A stretch of 64,000 nucleotides of DNA, from contig JBEKRX010000015.1 of assembly GCA_049518415.1 (NCBI GenBank), positions 1-64,000 of the forward strand, given 5' to 3'. Every line of letters begins with the position of its first letter. The stretch's first letter is position 1. This document shows positions 43,522 to 52,832 of the stretch, in pieces. Both the position numbers and the translations under genes were made by a program. The notes under the pieces are model-generated. The model worked only from the letters and a program-made list of their open reading frames with translations, was not told the DNA's origin and did no database searches. The stretch comes from CAVQND01 sp049518415 (GTDB taxonomy: Bacteria; Verrucomicrobiota; Verrucomicrobiia; Limisphaerales; UBA8199).

Positions 43522-44949
43522 TCACTGGGCATCCTGGGCCAAGGCCTTGGTCAGGGCGGGGTCATCGAGGTCGAGCCGGTAAAGGATTTGATTGTAGTCG
43601 TAGCGCGGCGTGGGAGCGGGCTTGTCGGCGAATTGCTGCGAGTAGGTGCCCTCGAAGATCAGGAGGGGAGAATCGGCCGGGGTGAACTCGGGGTGGAGCC
43701 GGGGATTGTAGAAGGTGTAGTTCTCATGGGAGAGGATTTTGACTGCCGGCCCCCAGGGGCCGGTCGGTGCCGGGGCCTCGGCATACCAGATTTCCCCGAA
43801 GACGGAGGGTTTGCCAAAGGCCTCGAGGAAGACGGTCACCCACCGCTTGCGCCAGGGGTTCCAGGCGATGGAACCGCTGTGCGGCTTGACGCGAGCGGCG
43901 CCTTTGGCGGCCAGGAGCGAGGCCTGCGGCTGGAGCACCTCCCAGGTCGAGGCCTCCTGCCAGGCCTCGAAAGTGGCCGGGCAGCGGAGCGTGGGGAACG
44001 GGTTGCCAAACAGCACCCATTCCTTGCCGTGGGCGTCCTGCCACAAGGCCGGGTGGCCCTCAGGCACCGGCGGCGCTTTCGGGCTTTGGTCTGACTCCTT
44101 CCACACCGCGCGCAGGCGCTCGAAATTGGCGGTCTGGTCGTTCCAGACGCAAAGGCCCCTTTCGTAAGCTTCCAACGACTGGGGTTTGATCTTCAGGTAG
44201 GTCGCCACCAGCCGCCGGTGGCCGCGCTTGTCCGCCAGGCTCAGGTAGGCGGTGACCCAGGTCGGGCCGCGGCCCGGCATCCTGGCGACGCCGCGCGCCT
44301 GGCCCTGGGGGTCGGTGAAATAGTCGAACTTGAGGCGCAACGGCGGTTGGAACGAGGCCAGGGCCTGCACCGGCGTGGTGGCGCTCGTGCAGTCGAAGAT
44401 GCCCAGCGGGTAATGGGCGAGCGTCGTGTCGCCCCACAGCCAGAACAGGCGCCCCTGGTACACCGCGTTCTGAACGCTGTCGCAACCCAGCACGAGCGAG
44501 TCTGTCCAGTCGCCTTCGAGCCCCAGTTTCTGGCTTTCGGCGAACAGGCCCGCGCCGGTGAGGCGGCCCAGGCGCCGGGCGAGCATGGTGCGGTTCACTT
44601 CCACACCAAGGGTCTTGCCCGGCTCCGGCTTGAGCCGCACGCCGTGGTAGCCAAAGCCATCCTTGGGCACCTCGTAACCGTGGCCGATGACCTCGAACCA
44701 GGTTTCGACGCCCATGAGTTCGGGCAGGTCGAAGGCGATGCGACCGGCGTTGTCGGTGACCAACCGCGCGTGGTGCGTCGTGCGCAGTTCCACCAGCGGC
44801 ACCGGCCAACCCGAACCCTTTTCCACCACCTCGATCCGGCAAGGCGCGCCTTCCGCCAGCGCACCAGAGGACGCCTCGGCCAACCACAGCAGCGCGACCC
44901 CCGGCAAGGCGAAGCGAACCGCGCCAGCCAAGCGGCAGGCAAGGTGCAT
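43522..44949 (-). CDS. Secreted DUF4185-like beta-propeller protein
   Basis: The 475-residue protein has a signal peptide (MHLACRLAGAVRFALPGVAL). A short carboxypeptidase-regulatory-like beta domain (CRIEVVEKGSGWPVPLVELR) is followed by a propeller-like body with LFWLWGDTTLAHYPLGIFDC near 150, GEIWYAEAPAPTGPWGPAV near 405 and ENYTFYNPRLHPEF near 430. The GDT motif and these blades resemble DUF4185 and GH43/GH32-type five-bladed folds. Substrate and activity are unknown. Confidence 0.65.
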   Translation of the reverse strand: MHLACRLAGAVRFALPGVALLWLAEASSGALAEGAPCRIEVVEKGSGWPVPLVELRTTHHARLVTDNAGRIAFDLPELMGVETWFEVIGHGYEVPKDGFGYHGVRLKPEPGKTLGVEVNRTMLARRLGRLTGAGLFAESQKLGLEGDWTDSLVLGCDSVQNAVYQGRLFWLWGDTTLAHYPLGIFDCTSATTPVQALASFQPPLRLKFDYFTDPQGQARGVARMPGRGPTWVTAYLSLADKRGHRRLVATYLKIKPQSLEAYERGLCVWNDQTANFERLRAVWKESDQSPKAPPVPEGHPALWQDAHGKEWVLFGNPFPTLRCPATFEAWQEASTWEVLQPQASLLAAKGAARVKPHSGSIAWNPWRKRWVTVFLEAFGKPSVFGEIWYAEAPAPTGPWGPAVKILSHENYTFYNPRLHPEFTPADSPLLIFEGTYSQQFADKPAPTPRYDYNQILYRLDLDDPALTKALAQDAQ

Positions 44950-45089
44950 CCCGGCGTCTTTGCCAACGCGGTGAGGATTCAATTTCACGGAGCCGAGCCG
45001 GGGTAAACCGTGCGGGCGCCAGCCAGCGGCAGTCGCGCCCACGGGTGATGAATGCCCTTGGGATGCGGCTCGATGCCGGGCATTTTGTC

Positions 45090-45758
45090 CTAGCCCGAGG
45101 GGTCGTTGGTTTCGGCCGGGCACCGCGCCTTCGATGAGTTTGTTGTGGTTCGTCCTTTTGGGTTGGGATCACGCAGGAGGTTTAGGAGGCGCACGATCTC
45201 GCGATAGCATTTGTCAAAGGAATCGGCCCGGCGCGCGGCGTTCATGTCGAAAACCGCGGTGAGTGCCGGTTGGTCGGAAGATTCTGAGTAGGTTTGGCCG
45301 CGTGGCATCTGCTCGGCCAGCCATTCCTTGGCCCCACGGATGTCTTCGGGCCTCTCGGGAGCGATCAGGTCGGCAGGCAGGCCGCGCTGCCCGCGCAAGG
45401 ATTCGGCTGCCGCCAGAAACCAGGCTTCGTATTCGCGTTTGGCCATCACGACCGAGACGGGCAGGTTTGCTCTGGCCGTTACGGCTCGCTTCAGCAGTTC
45501 GGGGGCTTCCTGCGCGGGGCACCCGTCATCGCAGTCCAGAAGTACCAGGATGCCGCCTTGGCCGCTGTTCTTGCGGGCCGCCAGTTCGACGGCGCGCTCG
45601 ATTTCGCCCTGTTTAAGCAGCCGCGCGGCAGGCACTCGCAAGACGGGGTGAACCGAGGGCGCCAACGCCGGGTCGAGAGTTTGAGCGATTCGCCGGACCA
45701 GAATCGGGACCGCCTCGCATTCACCGTGTCCTTCCACAATGGACGCGATTCGGACCAT
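45090..45758 (-). CDS. DUF4276 protein (TOPRIM-like), partner of the AAA ATPase
   Basis: The 222 residues start MVRIASIVEGHGECEAVPIL, with the Glu and Gly of a TOPRIM-type motif, followed by GGILVLLDCDDGCP near 69 (acidic DxD) and VVMAKREYEAWFLAAAESL near 103. This pattern fits DUF4276, thought to be related to the OLD/TOPRIM nuclease fold. It begins one base after the ATPase stop, so the two form an operon. Paired ATPase-TOPRIM genes are often phage-defence systems (OLD, PARIS, Gabija types); here that role is inference. Confidence 0.83.
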   Translation of the reverse strand: MVRIASIVEGHGECEAVPILVRRIAQTLDPALAPSVHPVLRVPAARLLKQGEIERAVELAARKNSGQGGILVLLDCDDGCPAQEAPELLKRAVTARANLPVSVVMAKREYEAWFLAAAESLRGQRGLPADLIAPERPEDIRGAKEWLAEQMPRGQTYSESSDQPALTAVFDMNAARRADSFDKCYREIVRLLNLLRDPNPKGRTTTNSSKARCPAETNDPSG

Positions 45759-45759
45759 A

Positions 45760-46983
45760 TTATCCGGTATGGTTGCGGAAAAGTTCCAACTGGCTGTGGG
45801 GTGTCTTTTGGACTTCGCCCATGTCCGGAGTCAGTTGGTTGAGGCGGAGCAATTCCCCAGCGGTGAAAAGCTTATCGCGCATTGCGCTCCGACTGGCTGC
45901 GTCCACCGGACCGATAATGGTCTGGCCGCTCTTGTTAGTGACGGCCAAGATGTCCTCATCCGAGATCGACTTGTCATCCAGCAAATCCGGGCTGTGGCTG
46001 GTCACTACAACCTGGGTATGGCGGGAGGCGGCGCTCAGGCCGTCACGCAGGACACCGGCGGCCCCGGGATGCAAGGCAAGCTCGGGTTCCTCGATCCCGA
46101 CCAAGGGCACCTTTTTCCGCGTGCCACCATTGGAAGATTGGAGGAGGGCGGTCAGGACGCCCAGCGCTCGCAAGGTCCCATCGGACATGTTCTCGGCCAG
46201 GAACCGCCACGGCGCTTTGTTCTCGCCAACTTTCTGGCGGAACTCCAGCGTTTCCTTGTTGCCGATGTGCCGTGCGGCCACATTAACCACGCCTGGCACC
46301 ACTTTGGAGAGCAATTCCACGACCTTCGCCTTGGCCGCAGGACTTTCGACGGTGATGAGGTTGAGGACACTGGCGAGATTACTTCCGTCCCGCAGCAGAA
46401 CTCCGCCCGCGTCCGGGGGCTGTAGATCACGGATCTCATCGGGGTTGAGATTGTAAAAGCCCATGTGCGTCAGACAGTCATAGAGGGGGCGGAATTCGGG
46501 CAGGCTGGAAGCCGCCACCAAAAAAAGCCGGTCATCGGCGGCAGGGGGAAGCGGCTTCGGATTGGAATTCAAGACCTGACCTGAATTGACCACATAGAAC
46601 CTGTCGCCCTCGAGTGCTTTCTGGGCATAGATGCGGCATTCTTCCCGCTGGACCTCGAAACCGCCTTTGGGCTTGGCACCGACCCGGAAGGCGTAGTAAC
46701 CGGAAGTTGAGTCCGGCAGCGCAAACTCCAGACGAATTCCAAAATGAGTCGGATGGCCGGAGGAGCGCCGCCGGACCTCGCCGATACCCCCTCGCTCACG
46801 GAGCGCGTGGTCCAGGGAACTGTTGAGCGACTCGCTCACGAGCCGGAGGGCATCCAGAAAGTTGCTCTTGCCGGAACCGTTTTGGCCGACCAGAAAAATC
46901 AGTGGCCGCAGGCGGACCGAGCAAGCCGCGATGCTCTTATAGTTCTTGAGCACCACTCGCGCAATCAAGACGGACCCATTCAT
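45760..46983 (-). CDS. AAA/ABC-type ATPase (AAA_21), RecF/SMC-like
   Basis: The 407-residue protein has an N-terminal Walker A (FLVGQNGSGKSNFLDALRLV near residue 30), an ABC-like signature (NMSDGTLRALGVLTALLQS near 268), Walker B (VPLVGIEEPELALHPGAAG near 300) and the switch histidine in VVTSHSPDLLDD near 332. This is the AAA_21 class related to RecF and OLD ATPases. I start at the ATG at 46983, where homology begins (MNGSVLIARVVLKNYKSIAA). It is coupled to DUF4276. Confidence 0.9.
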   Translation of the reverse strand: MNGSVLIARVVLKNYKSIAACSVRLRPLIFLVGQNGSGKSNFLDALRLVSESLNSSLDHALRERGGIGEVRRRSSGHPTHFGIRLEFALPDSTSGYYAFRVGAKPKGGFEVQREECRIYAQKALEGDRFYVVNSGQVLNSNPKPLPPAADDRLFLVAASSLPEFRPLYDCLTHMGFYNLNPDEIRDLQPPDAGGVLLRDGSNLASVLNLITVESPAAKAKVVELLSKVVPGVVNVAARHIGNKETLEFRQKVGENKAPWRFLAENMSDGTLRALGVLTALLQSSNGGTRKKVPLVGIEEPELALHPGAAGVLRDGLSAASRHTQVVVTSHSPDLLDDKSISDEDILAVTNKSGQTIIGPVDAASRSAMRDKLFTAGELLRLNQLTPDMGEVQKTPHSQLELFRNHTG

Positions 46984-47192
46984 GGGTGGCGTTATCGCAT
47001 TCAAACTTGAAGAGTACCGACGCACGGCTTCAAGTCCAGCAGAATCCAGAGAACTCCCAATCGAGCCTTTGGCGGCGCAAAATCGGCATGGTCGTTGATT
47101 TGTTCGGGCGTGCTGCTATCTTGTGCCGGCGCCGAAAGGGCCCTTAACCAGCGGCCGCGCATGGAACGAACGGCCCGCTGGTTCGATCACTC

Positions 47193-48323
47193 ATGAGCAG
47201 AACTGTCAACCCGGCCAAAGCGGCCGTGGCAAGGCGAAAGGAAAGCGCCGCCGCGGCGGGCGGGGGCAGCATGGCGTTGCCACTGACCAACCGGCAACGA
47301 TTCCTGGATGCCTGCCACTGCCAGTTGGTGGACCGTCCGCCCATCTGGCTGATGCGCCAGGCGGGCCGCGCCTTGCCCGAATACCGCGCCCTGAGGCAGC
47401 AGCACAGCTTCCTGGAACTGGTGCAGACCCCCGAACTGGCGGCCGAGGTCACTTTGCAGCCGATCCGCCGGTTTGGTTTTGACGCCGCCATCCTGTTCAG
47501 CGACATCCTGGTGGTGGCTGAGGGGATGGGGCAACCTTACCAGTATCGGGACCGCGGCGGGATTGAGCTGGAGTTTGTGCTCAACTCGGCAGCGGACATC
47601 GAGCGGTTGGAGGAGTCGGCGGTTACCGAGCGGCTGCAGTATGTGGCCCGGGCGCTGCCGCTGGTCCGCTCCGGCCTGGGCGACCGCACGGCCCTGCTGG
47701 GCTTCGCCGGTTCACCCTGGACGCTGGCCAACTTCATGCTCGAGGGCGCCGGCGTCAAGGCCTACACGAAAGCCAAGGCGCTGTTCTATTCCGAGCCGGG
47801 GCTGTTCGGCCGTTTGCTTGGCAAGCTGACCCGGGCGGTGACCAGTCTCCTGCAACTGCAGATTGACGCCGGGGTGGACGCGGTCCAGATTTTTGACAGC
47901 CTGGGCGGCGGGTTGGCGGCCGCTGCCTTTGGGCCGGCCTCCGCCTGTTGGATGAAGCAGGTCATCGCCTCGCTCAAGGGCCAGGCGCCGGTGATTGTGT
48001 TTGCCAAAGGGGTGCATGGCAACTGGGCGGACCTGGTCGACACCGGGGCGCAGGTCCTGGGCATTGATTGCAATGTCGGGCTGGCGGACGTGGGCGCGAA
48101 ATTGCCGTCCCGCGTAGCCGTGCAAGGCAATCTCGATCCGTTTCTACTGTGCACGACGCCCGCCATCGTGGCCGCCGAGGCGGCCGCGCTCCTGCGCGAA
48201 ATGCGCGGCCGGCCCGGCCACATCTTTAATCTCGGCCATGGCGTGCCGCCCAATGCCAAACTGGAAAACCTCGAGTGCCTGGCCGCGCTGGTGCGGCATT
48301 ACCGGCCGGCGAAAGGCTGCTGA
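47193..48323 (+). CDS. hemE: Uroporphyrinogen decarboxylase
   Basis: HemE converts uroporphyrinogen III to coproporphyrinogen III. Motifs seen are RPPIWLMRQAGRALPEYRAL near residue 48, AAILFSDILVVAEGMG near 93, ALLGFAGSPWTLANFMLEGA near 169 and DAVQIFDSLGG near 228. The chain is 376 residues from the ATG at 47193. An ATG at 47271 gives 350, closer to the family norm, because the first 26 residues are low complexity. It opens a heme gene cluster; hemN follows nine bases later. Confidence 0.95.
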   Translation: MSRTVNPAKAAVARRKESAAAAGGGSMALPLTNRQRFLDACHCQLVDRPPIWLMRQAGRALPEYRALRQQHSFLELVQTPELAAEVTLQPIRRFGFDAAILFSDILVVAEGMGQPYQYRDRGGIELEFVLNSAADIERLEESAVTERLQYVARALPLVRSGLGDRTALLGFAGSPWTLANFMLEGAGVKAYTKAKALFYSEPGLFGRLLGKLTRAVTSLLQLQIDAGVDAVQIFDSLGGGLAAAAFGPASACWMKQVIASLKGQAPVIVFAKGVHGNWADLVDTGAQVLGIDCNVGLADVGAKLPSRVAVQGNLDPFLLCTTPAIVAAEAAALLREMRGRPGHIFNLGHGVPPNAKLENLECLAALVRHYRPAKGC

Positions 48324-48332
48324 TTTTTGGCT

Positions 48333-49700
48333 ATGCTTAAAGTCGATCTCGACTTGGTCAAGAAATACAACGTGCCCGGGCCGCGCTACACGTCGTATCC
48401 GCCGGCGACCCATTTCACGGACGAGATTCCGCCGGCAGTCTTCCTGGAGCGCATCCGCGCCAACAACCGGACGGAGCGGGACCTCTCGCTCTATTTCCAT
48501 CTGCCGTTCTGCTACTCGCTCTGCTGGTTTTGCGCGTGCACGACGGTCATCACCGCCGACCCGAAGAAGAGCGCCCAGTACGTGGGTTACCTGGGGCGGG
48601 AGATGGACCTGGTCAAGCCGCTGCTCAACCCCAAGCGGAAAGTGGTCCAGCTCCATTTCGGGGGCGGGACGCCCACTTTTTCGCCGCCCGACGAAATCCG
48701 GCGGCTGGGGGAGTTGATTCATGCGCGATTCACGTTGGCGGAGGACGTCGAGGCGGGGGTGGAAGTGGACCCGCGGCGCCTGACGCGCGACCACCTGGTC
48801 GCCCTGCGCGAGGTGGGCTTCAACCGCGCTTCGATGGGCGTTCAGGACAACGACCCGGTCGTGCAGAAAGCCGTGCATCGCGTCCAACCGTTTGAGCTGA
48901 CCAGGCAAGTGGTCGAGTGGATGCGGGAGACCGGCTTTCGGTCGGTCAACCTTGATTTAATTTACGGTCTGCCGCACCAGCGGCCGGAGTCGTTCGTCAA
49001 GACCCTGGAGCAAACCTTGTCGTTGCGGCCGGACCGCTTTGCGGTGTTCAACTATGCGCATGTGCCGTGGCTGAAGCCCGCCCAGAAGATTCCCAAGGCG
49101 GAGACCCTGCCGACGCCCGAGACCAAGCTGGCGCTGCTCAAGCTGACCATCGAGCAGCTCACGGCCCAAGGCTACGTGTACATCGGCATGGACCACTTCG
49201 CGCTGGCGGGCGACGAACTGGCCGTCGCGCAAAAGCAAAAGACCTTGCAGCGCAATTTCCAGGGCTACAGCACCAGGGGCGGCGCGGACATTTACGCCTT
49301 CGGCATGTCCTCCATCTCCCAGGCCGAGGGCTTTTACTGGCAGAACCACAAGGAATTGCCCGCCTATTACGCCGCCCTGGACGCCGGCCGCCTGCCGCTG
49401 CACCGCGGCTATATCATGACCGGGGAAGACCAGCTTCGCCGGGTGACGATCATGCGCCTCATGTGCGACCTGGGCCTCGATTACGCCGCCATGTCGAGGC
49501 TCCTGGGGCTCGATTTCCAGGAGCATTTCGCCCGCGAGCTCGACTCCCTGGATGACCTGGAGGCCGACGGGTTGCTGGTCAAGACCCCCGAGGAATTGCT
49601 CGTCACCGACCTGGGCCGGTTATTGATCCGGAACATCGCCATGCGCTTCGACGCCTACGCGCCGACGCGCCAGGAGAACCGGTTCTCGCGGACCATCTGA
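48333..49700 (+). CDS. hemN: Oxygen-independent coproporphyrinogen III oxidase
   Basis: HemN is a radical-SAM enzyme that decarboxylates coproporphyrinogen III to protoporphyrinogen IX without oxygen. The N-terminal NVPGPRYTSYPPATHF is characteristic of true HemN rather than HemW. The cluster motif YFHLPFCYSLCWFCACTTVI lies near residue 53, with the extra fourth Cys of HemN. GGGTPTF near 112 and DLIYGLPHQ near 208 follow. At 455 residues it has the full length. The ATG at 48333 begins MLKVDLDLVKKYN. Confidence 0.95.
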   Translation: MLKVDLDLVKKYNVPGPRYTSYPPATHFTDEIPPAVFLERIRANNRTERDLSLYFHLPFCYSLCWFCACTTVITADPKKSAQYVGYLGREMDLVKPLLNPKRKVVQLHFGGGTPTFSPPDEIRRLGELIHARFTLAEDVEAGVEVDPRRLTRDHLVALREVGFNRASMGVQDNDPVVQKAVHRVQPFELTRQVVEWMRETGFRSVNLDLIYGLPHQRPESFVKTLEQTLSLRPDRFAVFNYAHVPWLKPAQKIPKAETLPTPETKLALLKLTIEQLTAQGYVYIGMDHFALAGDELAVAQKQKTLQRNFQGYSTRGGADIYAFGMSSISQAEGFYWQNHKELPAYYAALDAGRLPLHRGYIMTGEDQLRRVTIMRLMCDLGLDYAAMSRLLGLDFQEHFARELDSLDDLEADGLLVKTPEELLVTDLGRLLIRNIAMRFDAYAPTRQENRFSRTI

Positions 49701-49821
49701 GTGGGGGAGGGGACCGGGCAAGGCGCGTCGTTGACCTCAAAGAAACGGATGCATATGCTTGAAGCATGAGCAGGGTTGCGGAAATTGAGGCTCGGAAATC
49801 AGAGAGTCCCAGGTTCGCCGC

Positions 49822-51228
49822 ATGAACCCTGTTGCAGTCATCGGCGCCGGCATCACGGGTCTGACGGCGGCGTTCCGCTTGAAGCGCCGAGGCCTGCCCG
49901 TGACGGTGTATGAGGCCAGCCACCGGGTCGGCGGCGTCATTGAGTCCATCCGCGAGCAAGGCTATCTCGCTGAATTCGGGCCGAACACGCTCCTGGAAAC
50001 TTCGCCCAAGATCACCCAATTGGTCCAGGACGCGGGACTGGCGGGGCGGCGGCTCGATCCCGACCCTAAGGCGGAAGCCCGCTACGTGGTCCGCTACCGG
50101 CGGCCAGTGGCCATGCCGGGGTCGCCACTGGGCTTGCTTACGACCAGGCTCTTCACCACCAAAGCCAAGCTGGCGGTCTTGCGCGAGCCGTTCGTGCCGC
50201 CGCGCCGCGACGGCCAGGAAGAGAGCGTGGCCGAATTCGTCCTGCGCCGCCTGGGCCGGGAGTTTCTCGACCATGCGATTGATGCCCTCGTCGCGGGGAT
50301 TTACGCGGGCGATCCGTACAAACTGTCGCTGCCGCAGGCCTTTCCCCGGCTGGGCCAACTGGAGGCCCGCTACGGCTCGCTCATCAAGGGCCAGATCCTG
50401 GGGGCAGGCGAGCGCCGGCGGCGGGGTGAGGTGGCCAAGGACCGCGCGCCGAAGTTTTCCTTTGACGAGGGCCTGCAAGTGCTGCCCGACACGCTGCGCG
50501 AGCGCCTGGGGGAGGCCGTCCGCCTGGGCGCCAGCGTCACCCGGCTCATTCAAACGCCCATACCTCGGGGCTGGACGCTCGAGCTCCGGCAAGAGGGCCG
50601 GGAAACCCGCGCCGCCCACAGCGCGGTCATTTACGCCGGCACCGCCTATCAGTTGGCGGAGCTCCCGCTCGAGGCCCAGCCGCCCCTGAGCTTCGCCGCC
50701 TTTGGCGAGATTCGCTACCCGCCCGTGGCCAGCGTGGTGCTGGGCTTCCGCCGCCAGGATGTGGCCCACCCCTGCCGAGGTTTCGGCCTGCTGATCCCGA
50801 AAATCGAGGGCTTCAAAATCCTGGGCACGATCTTCTCTTCGTCGCTGTTTCCGAACCGCGCGCCCGCCGGGCATTTGACGCTCACCAGCTATGTCGGCGG
50901 CGAGCGGTATCCGGAGCTGGCCTCGCTGCCGCCCCCGGAACTGGTCGTCTTGACCTGCGAAGACCTGCGGGTGTTGCTGGGCGTCAAGGGCCGGCCGACG
51001 TATCAGCACTGCGTGTTTTATCCGCGGGCCATCCCGCAGTACAACCTGGGTTATGGACGCTACCGGGAGCTGATGGCGGAGCTGGAGCGGCAGGCGCCCG
51101 GCCTGTTTTTCGCCGGCCACTACCGCGACGGCATCTCGGTGAGCGATTCGATTGTCTCCGGCTGCGATGTGGCCGAACGGGTGGAAAGGCAGCTCCTGCT
51201 TGCGGCCAACCCCGCAACCGCTCGCTGA
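49822..51228 (+). CDS. hemY: Protoporphyrinogen oxidase (HemY/HemG FAD type)
   Basis: This FAD enzyme oxidises protoporphyrinogen (or coproporphyrinogen) in the late heme pathway. The dinucleotide fold VAVIGAGITGLTAAFRLKRR opens the protein, with YEASHRVGGVIESI near 33 and FGPNTLLETSPKI near 52. The C-terminal FAD motif is FFAGHYRDGISVSDSIVSG near 430. The 468 residues are typical. It sits 121 bases after hemN. Its oxygen dependence beside an oxygen-independent HemN suggests flexibility in oxygen use. Confidence 0.93.
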   Translation: MNPVAVIGAGITGLTAAFRLKRRGLPVTVYEASHRVGGVIESIREQGYLAEFGPNTLLETSPKITQLVQDAGLAGRRLDPDPKAEARYVVRYRRPVAMPGSPLGLLTTRLFTTKAKLAVLREPFVPPRRDGQEESVAEFVLRRLGREFLDHAIDALVAGIYAGDPYKLSLPQAFPRLGQLEARYGSLIKGQILGAGERRRRGEVAKDRAPKFSFDEGLQVLPDTLRERLGEAVRLGASVTRLIQTPIPRGWTLELRQEGRETRAAHSAVIYAGTAYQLAELPLEAQPPLSFAAFGEIRYPPVASVVLGFRRQDVAHPCRGFGLLIPKIEGFKILGTIFSSSLFPNRAPAGHLTLTSYVGGERYPELASLPPPELVVLTCEDLRVLLGVKGRPTYQHCVFYPRAIPQYNLGYGRYRELMAELERQAPGLFFAGHYRDGISVSDSIVSGCDVAERVERQLLLAANPATAR

Positions 51229-51404
51229 GGCGAATTTGGTTCCGACCGGCGGCTCGCGCAACTCACCTGGGAATGCCAATATGTCTCTTGACATTCCGCG
51301 TGCTTGATTCCAACGAAATTGGAATGAGAACATCGTCTGGTCAGCAAGCGGGCCGGGAAGCTAGCGAGCAATGAACGATATTGCATAACGTGGCCGGCAA
51401 TCCA

Positions 51405-52412
51405 ATGGACAAAGCCCTCCTCCTGGTCAACCTCGGTTCGCCCGACTCCCCGTCAGTGCCGGCCGTGCGCCGCTACCTGCGCGAGTTCCTGATGGACGGC
51501 CGGGTGCTGGACATAAACTGGTTCGCGCGCTTCTGCCTCGTCCACTTCGCCATCCTGCCCTCCCGCTCCAGAACAGCGGCCGCGGCCTATGAGAAGATCT
51601 GGACGCCGGCCGGCGCGCCGCTCATTGTAACCGGCCGGCGCGTGCAGGCCCACCTCCGGCGGCGCCTCGCCCTCCCGGTAGAACTGGCGATGCGCTACCA
51701 GCACCCGTCCATCCCGGCAGGGGTGCGCCGCCTGGCGGACCAAGGCGCCCAAGAGGTGCTGGTCATCCCGCTGTTCCCGCACTATGCCATGTCGAGCTAC
51801 CAGACCGCCGTCGAGCGCGTGAAAGAAGTGGTGGCGCAGCTTGCGCCGCAGATGAGGCTGCAAATCCAGCCGCCCTACTACGACCACCCCGATTACATTG
51901 CCGCCCTGGCGGGCAGCGCCGGGCCGTTCCTCCAGCACGGTTTCGACCACCTGCTCTTGAGTTTCCATGGCACGCCGGAACGGCAGATCCGCAAAGCCGA
52001 CCCCACCGGCCGCCACTGCCTGGCCCAGGAGCATTGCTGCGAGGTTGCCAGCCCCGCTCACGCCACCTGCTATCGGGCCCAGTGCTTCAAGACCGTGGCC
52101 GCCTTCATCAAAGCGGCCGGCGTGCCCAAAGAAAAGTTTTCGGTTGCCTTTCAGTCGCGCCTCGGCCGCGACCCCTGGCTCAAGCCCTACACAGACCACG
52201 AATTGGCCGCGCTGCCTGCGCGCGGCATCCGCAGGCTCCTGGTGATTTGCCCGGCTTTCGTTTCCGACTGCCTGGAGACCTTGGAGGAGATTGGCCTGCG
52301 CGGCCGGGAGACCTTTCTGCAAGCCGGCGGGGCTGAATTCACACTCATCCCTTGTTTAAACGAGCACCCGCTCTGGCTGGAGGCCTTGGAGAAAATGGTC
52401 TGCCGCTTTTGA
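51405..52412 (+). CDS. hemH: Ferrochelatase
   Basis: HemH inserts iron into the porphyrin at the end of heme synthesis. The 335 residues open with ALLLVNLGSPDSPSVPAVRR, followed by YEKIWTPAGAPLIV near 63, VIPLFPHYAMSSYQTAVE near 120, the metal-binding LLLSFHGTPERQIR near 186 and the acidic site LVICPAFVSDCLETLEEIG near 284. I start at the ATG at 51405. It closes the hemE-N-Y-H cluster, 176 bases after hemY. Confidence 0.95.
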   Translation: MDKALLLVNLGSPDSPSVPAVRRYLREFLMDGRVLDINWFARFCLVHFAILPSRSRTAAAAYEKIWTPAGAPLIVTGRRVQAHLRRRLALPVELAMRYQHPSIPAGVRRLADQGAQEVLVIPLFPHYAMSSYQTAVERVKEVVAQLAPQMRLQIQPPYYDHPDYIAALAGSAGPFLQHGFDHLLLSFHGTPERQIRKADPTGRHCLAQEHCCEVASPAHATCYRAQCFKTVAAFIKAAGVPKEKFSVAFQSRLGRDPWLKPYTDHELAALPARGIRRLLVICPAFVSDCLETLEEIGLRGRETFLQAGGAEFTLIPCLNEHPLWLEALEKMVCRF

Positions 52413-52450
52413 CAGCGGATGGATTTCTGCACCTTTTTCGCTGCCGGGGC

Positions 52451-52479
52451 TTGACATACGTTGCAGTGCAAGGTATATT
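52451..52479 (+). promoter_or_regulatory. Sigma-70 promoter of padR with embedded operator
   Basis: A perfect TTGACA (52451-52456) is followed after exactly 17 bases by TATATT (52474-52479). The near-perfect dyad ATACGTTGCA-G-TGCAAGGTAT (52456-52476) fills the spacer, a good candidate operator for the PadR protein encoded next. The expected transcription start is one or two bases from the ATG at 52488, so the mRNA would be almost leaderless. Confidence 0.8.
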
Positions 52480-52487
52480 GGGGTCGT

Positions 52488-52832
52488 ATGCTTACAAAAG
52501 AACTCGTTGCTGCTTCCACCGTGCCGCTGGTCCTGTCAGTCCTGGCCGAGGGCGAAAGTTACGGTTACGCGCTCATCCGGCGCGTTCGCGAGTTGTCCGC
52601 TGGCCGCATCGAGTGGACTGACGGCATGCTCTATCCGGTCCTGCACTGGATGGAGAAAAAGGACCTGATTGAATCCGAGTGGCGCGAGGCCCAGACCGAG
52701 CGAAGGCGGAAATACTACCGGCTAAAAGAGCAGGGCCGGAAGGCGCTCGTGGCCGAGAAGGAACAGTGGCTCGCGGTGCACACAACACTGGCTAAACTAT
52801 GGAAAACCCAAACCCAACCCCGTTTGACTTAG
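52488..52832 (+). CDS. PadR-family transcriptional regulator
   Basis: PadR proteins are small winged-helix regulators that usually repress their own operon and a membrane protein until a ligand binds. The 114 residues show LVLSVLAEGESYGYALIRRV near 14, EWTDGMLYPVLHWMEKKDLI near 42 and RRKYYRLKEQGRKALV near 72. The start at 52488 is set by homology and by the promoter. It overlaps the next gene by 34 bases, implying coupled expression. Confidence 0.93.
   Translation: MLTKELVAASTVPLVLSVLAEGESYGYALIRRVRELSAGRIEWTDGMLYPVLHWMEKKDLIESEWREAQTERRRKYYRLKEQGRKALVAEKEQWLAVHTTLAKLWKTQTQPRLT

Noticed and set aside
48333..49700. Assignment of the hemN gene to HemW
   Set aside because: The GPRYTSYP start and the four-Cys CYSLCWFCAC motif are those of true HemN, and it sits among heme genes.
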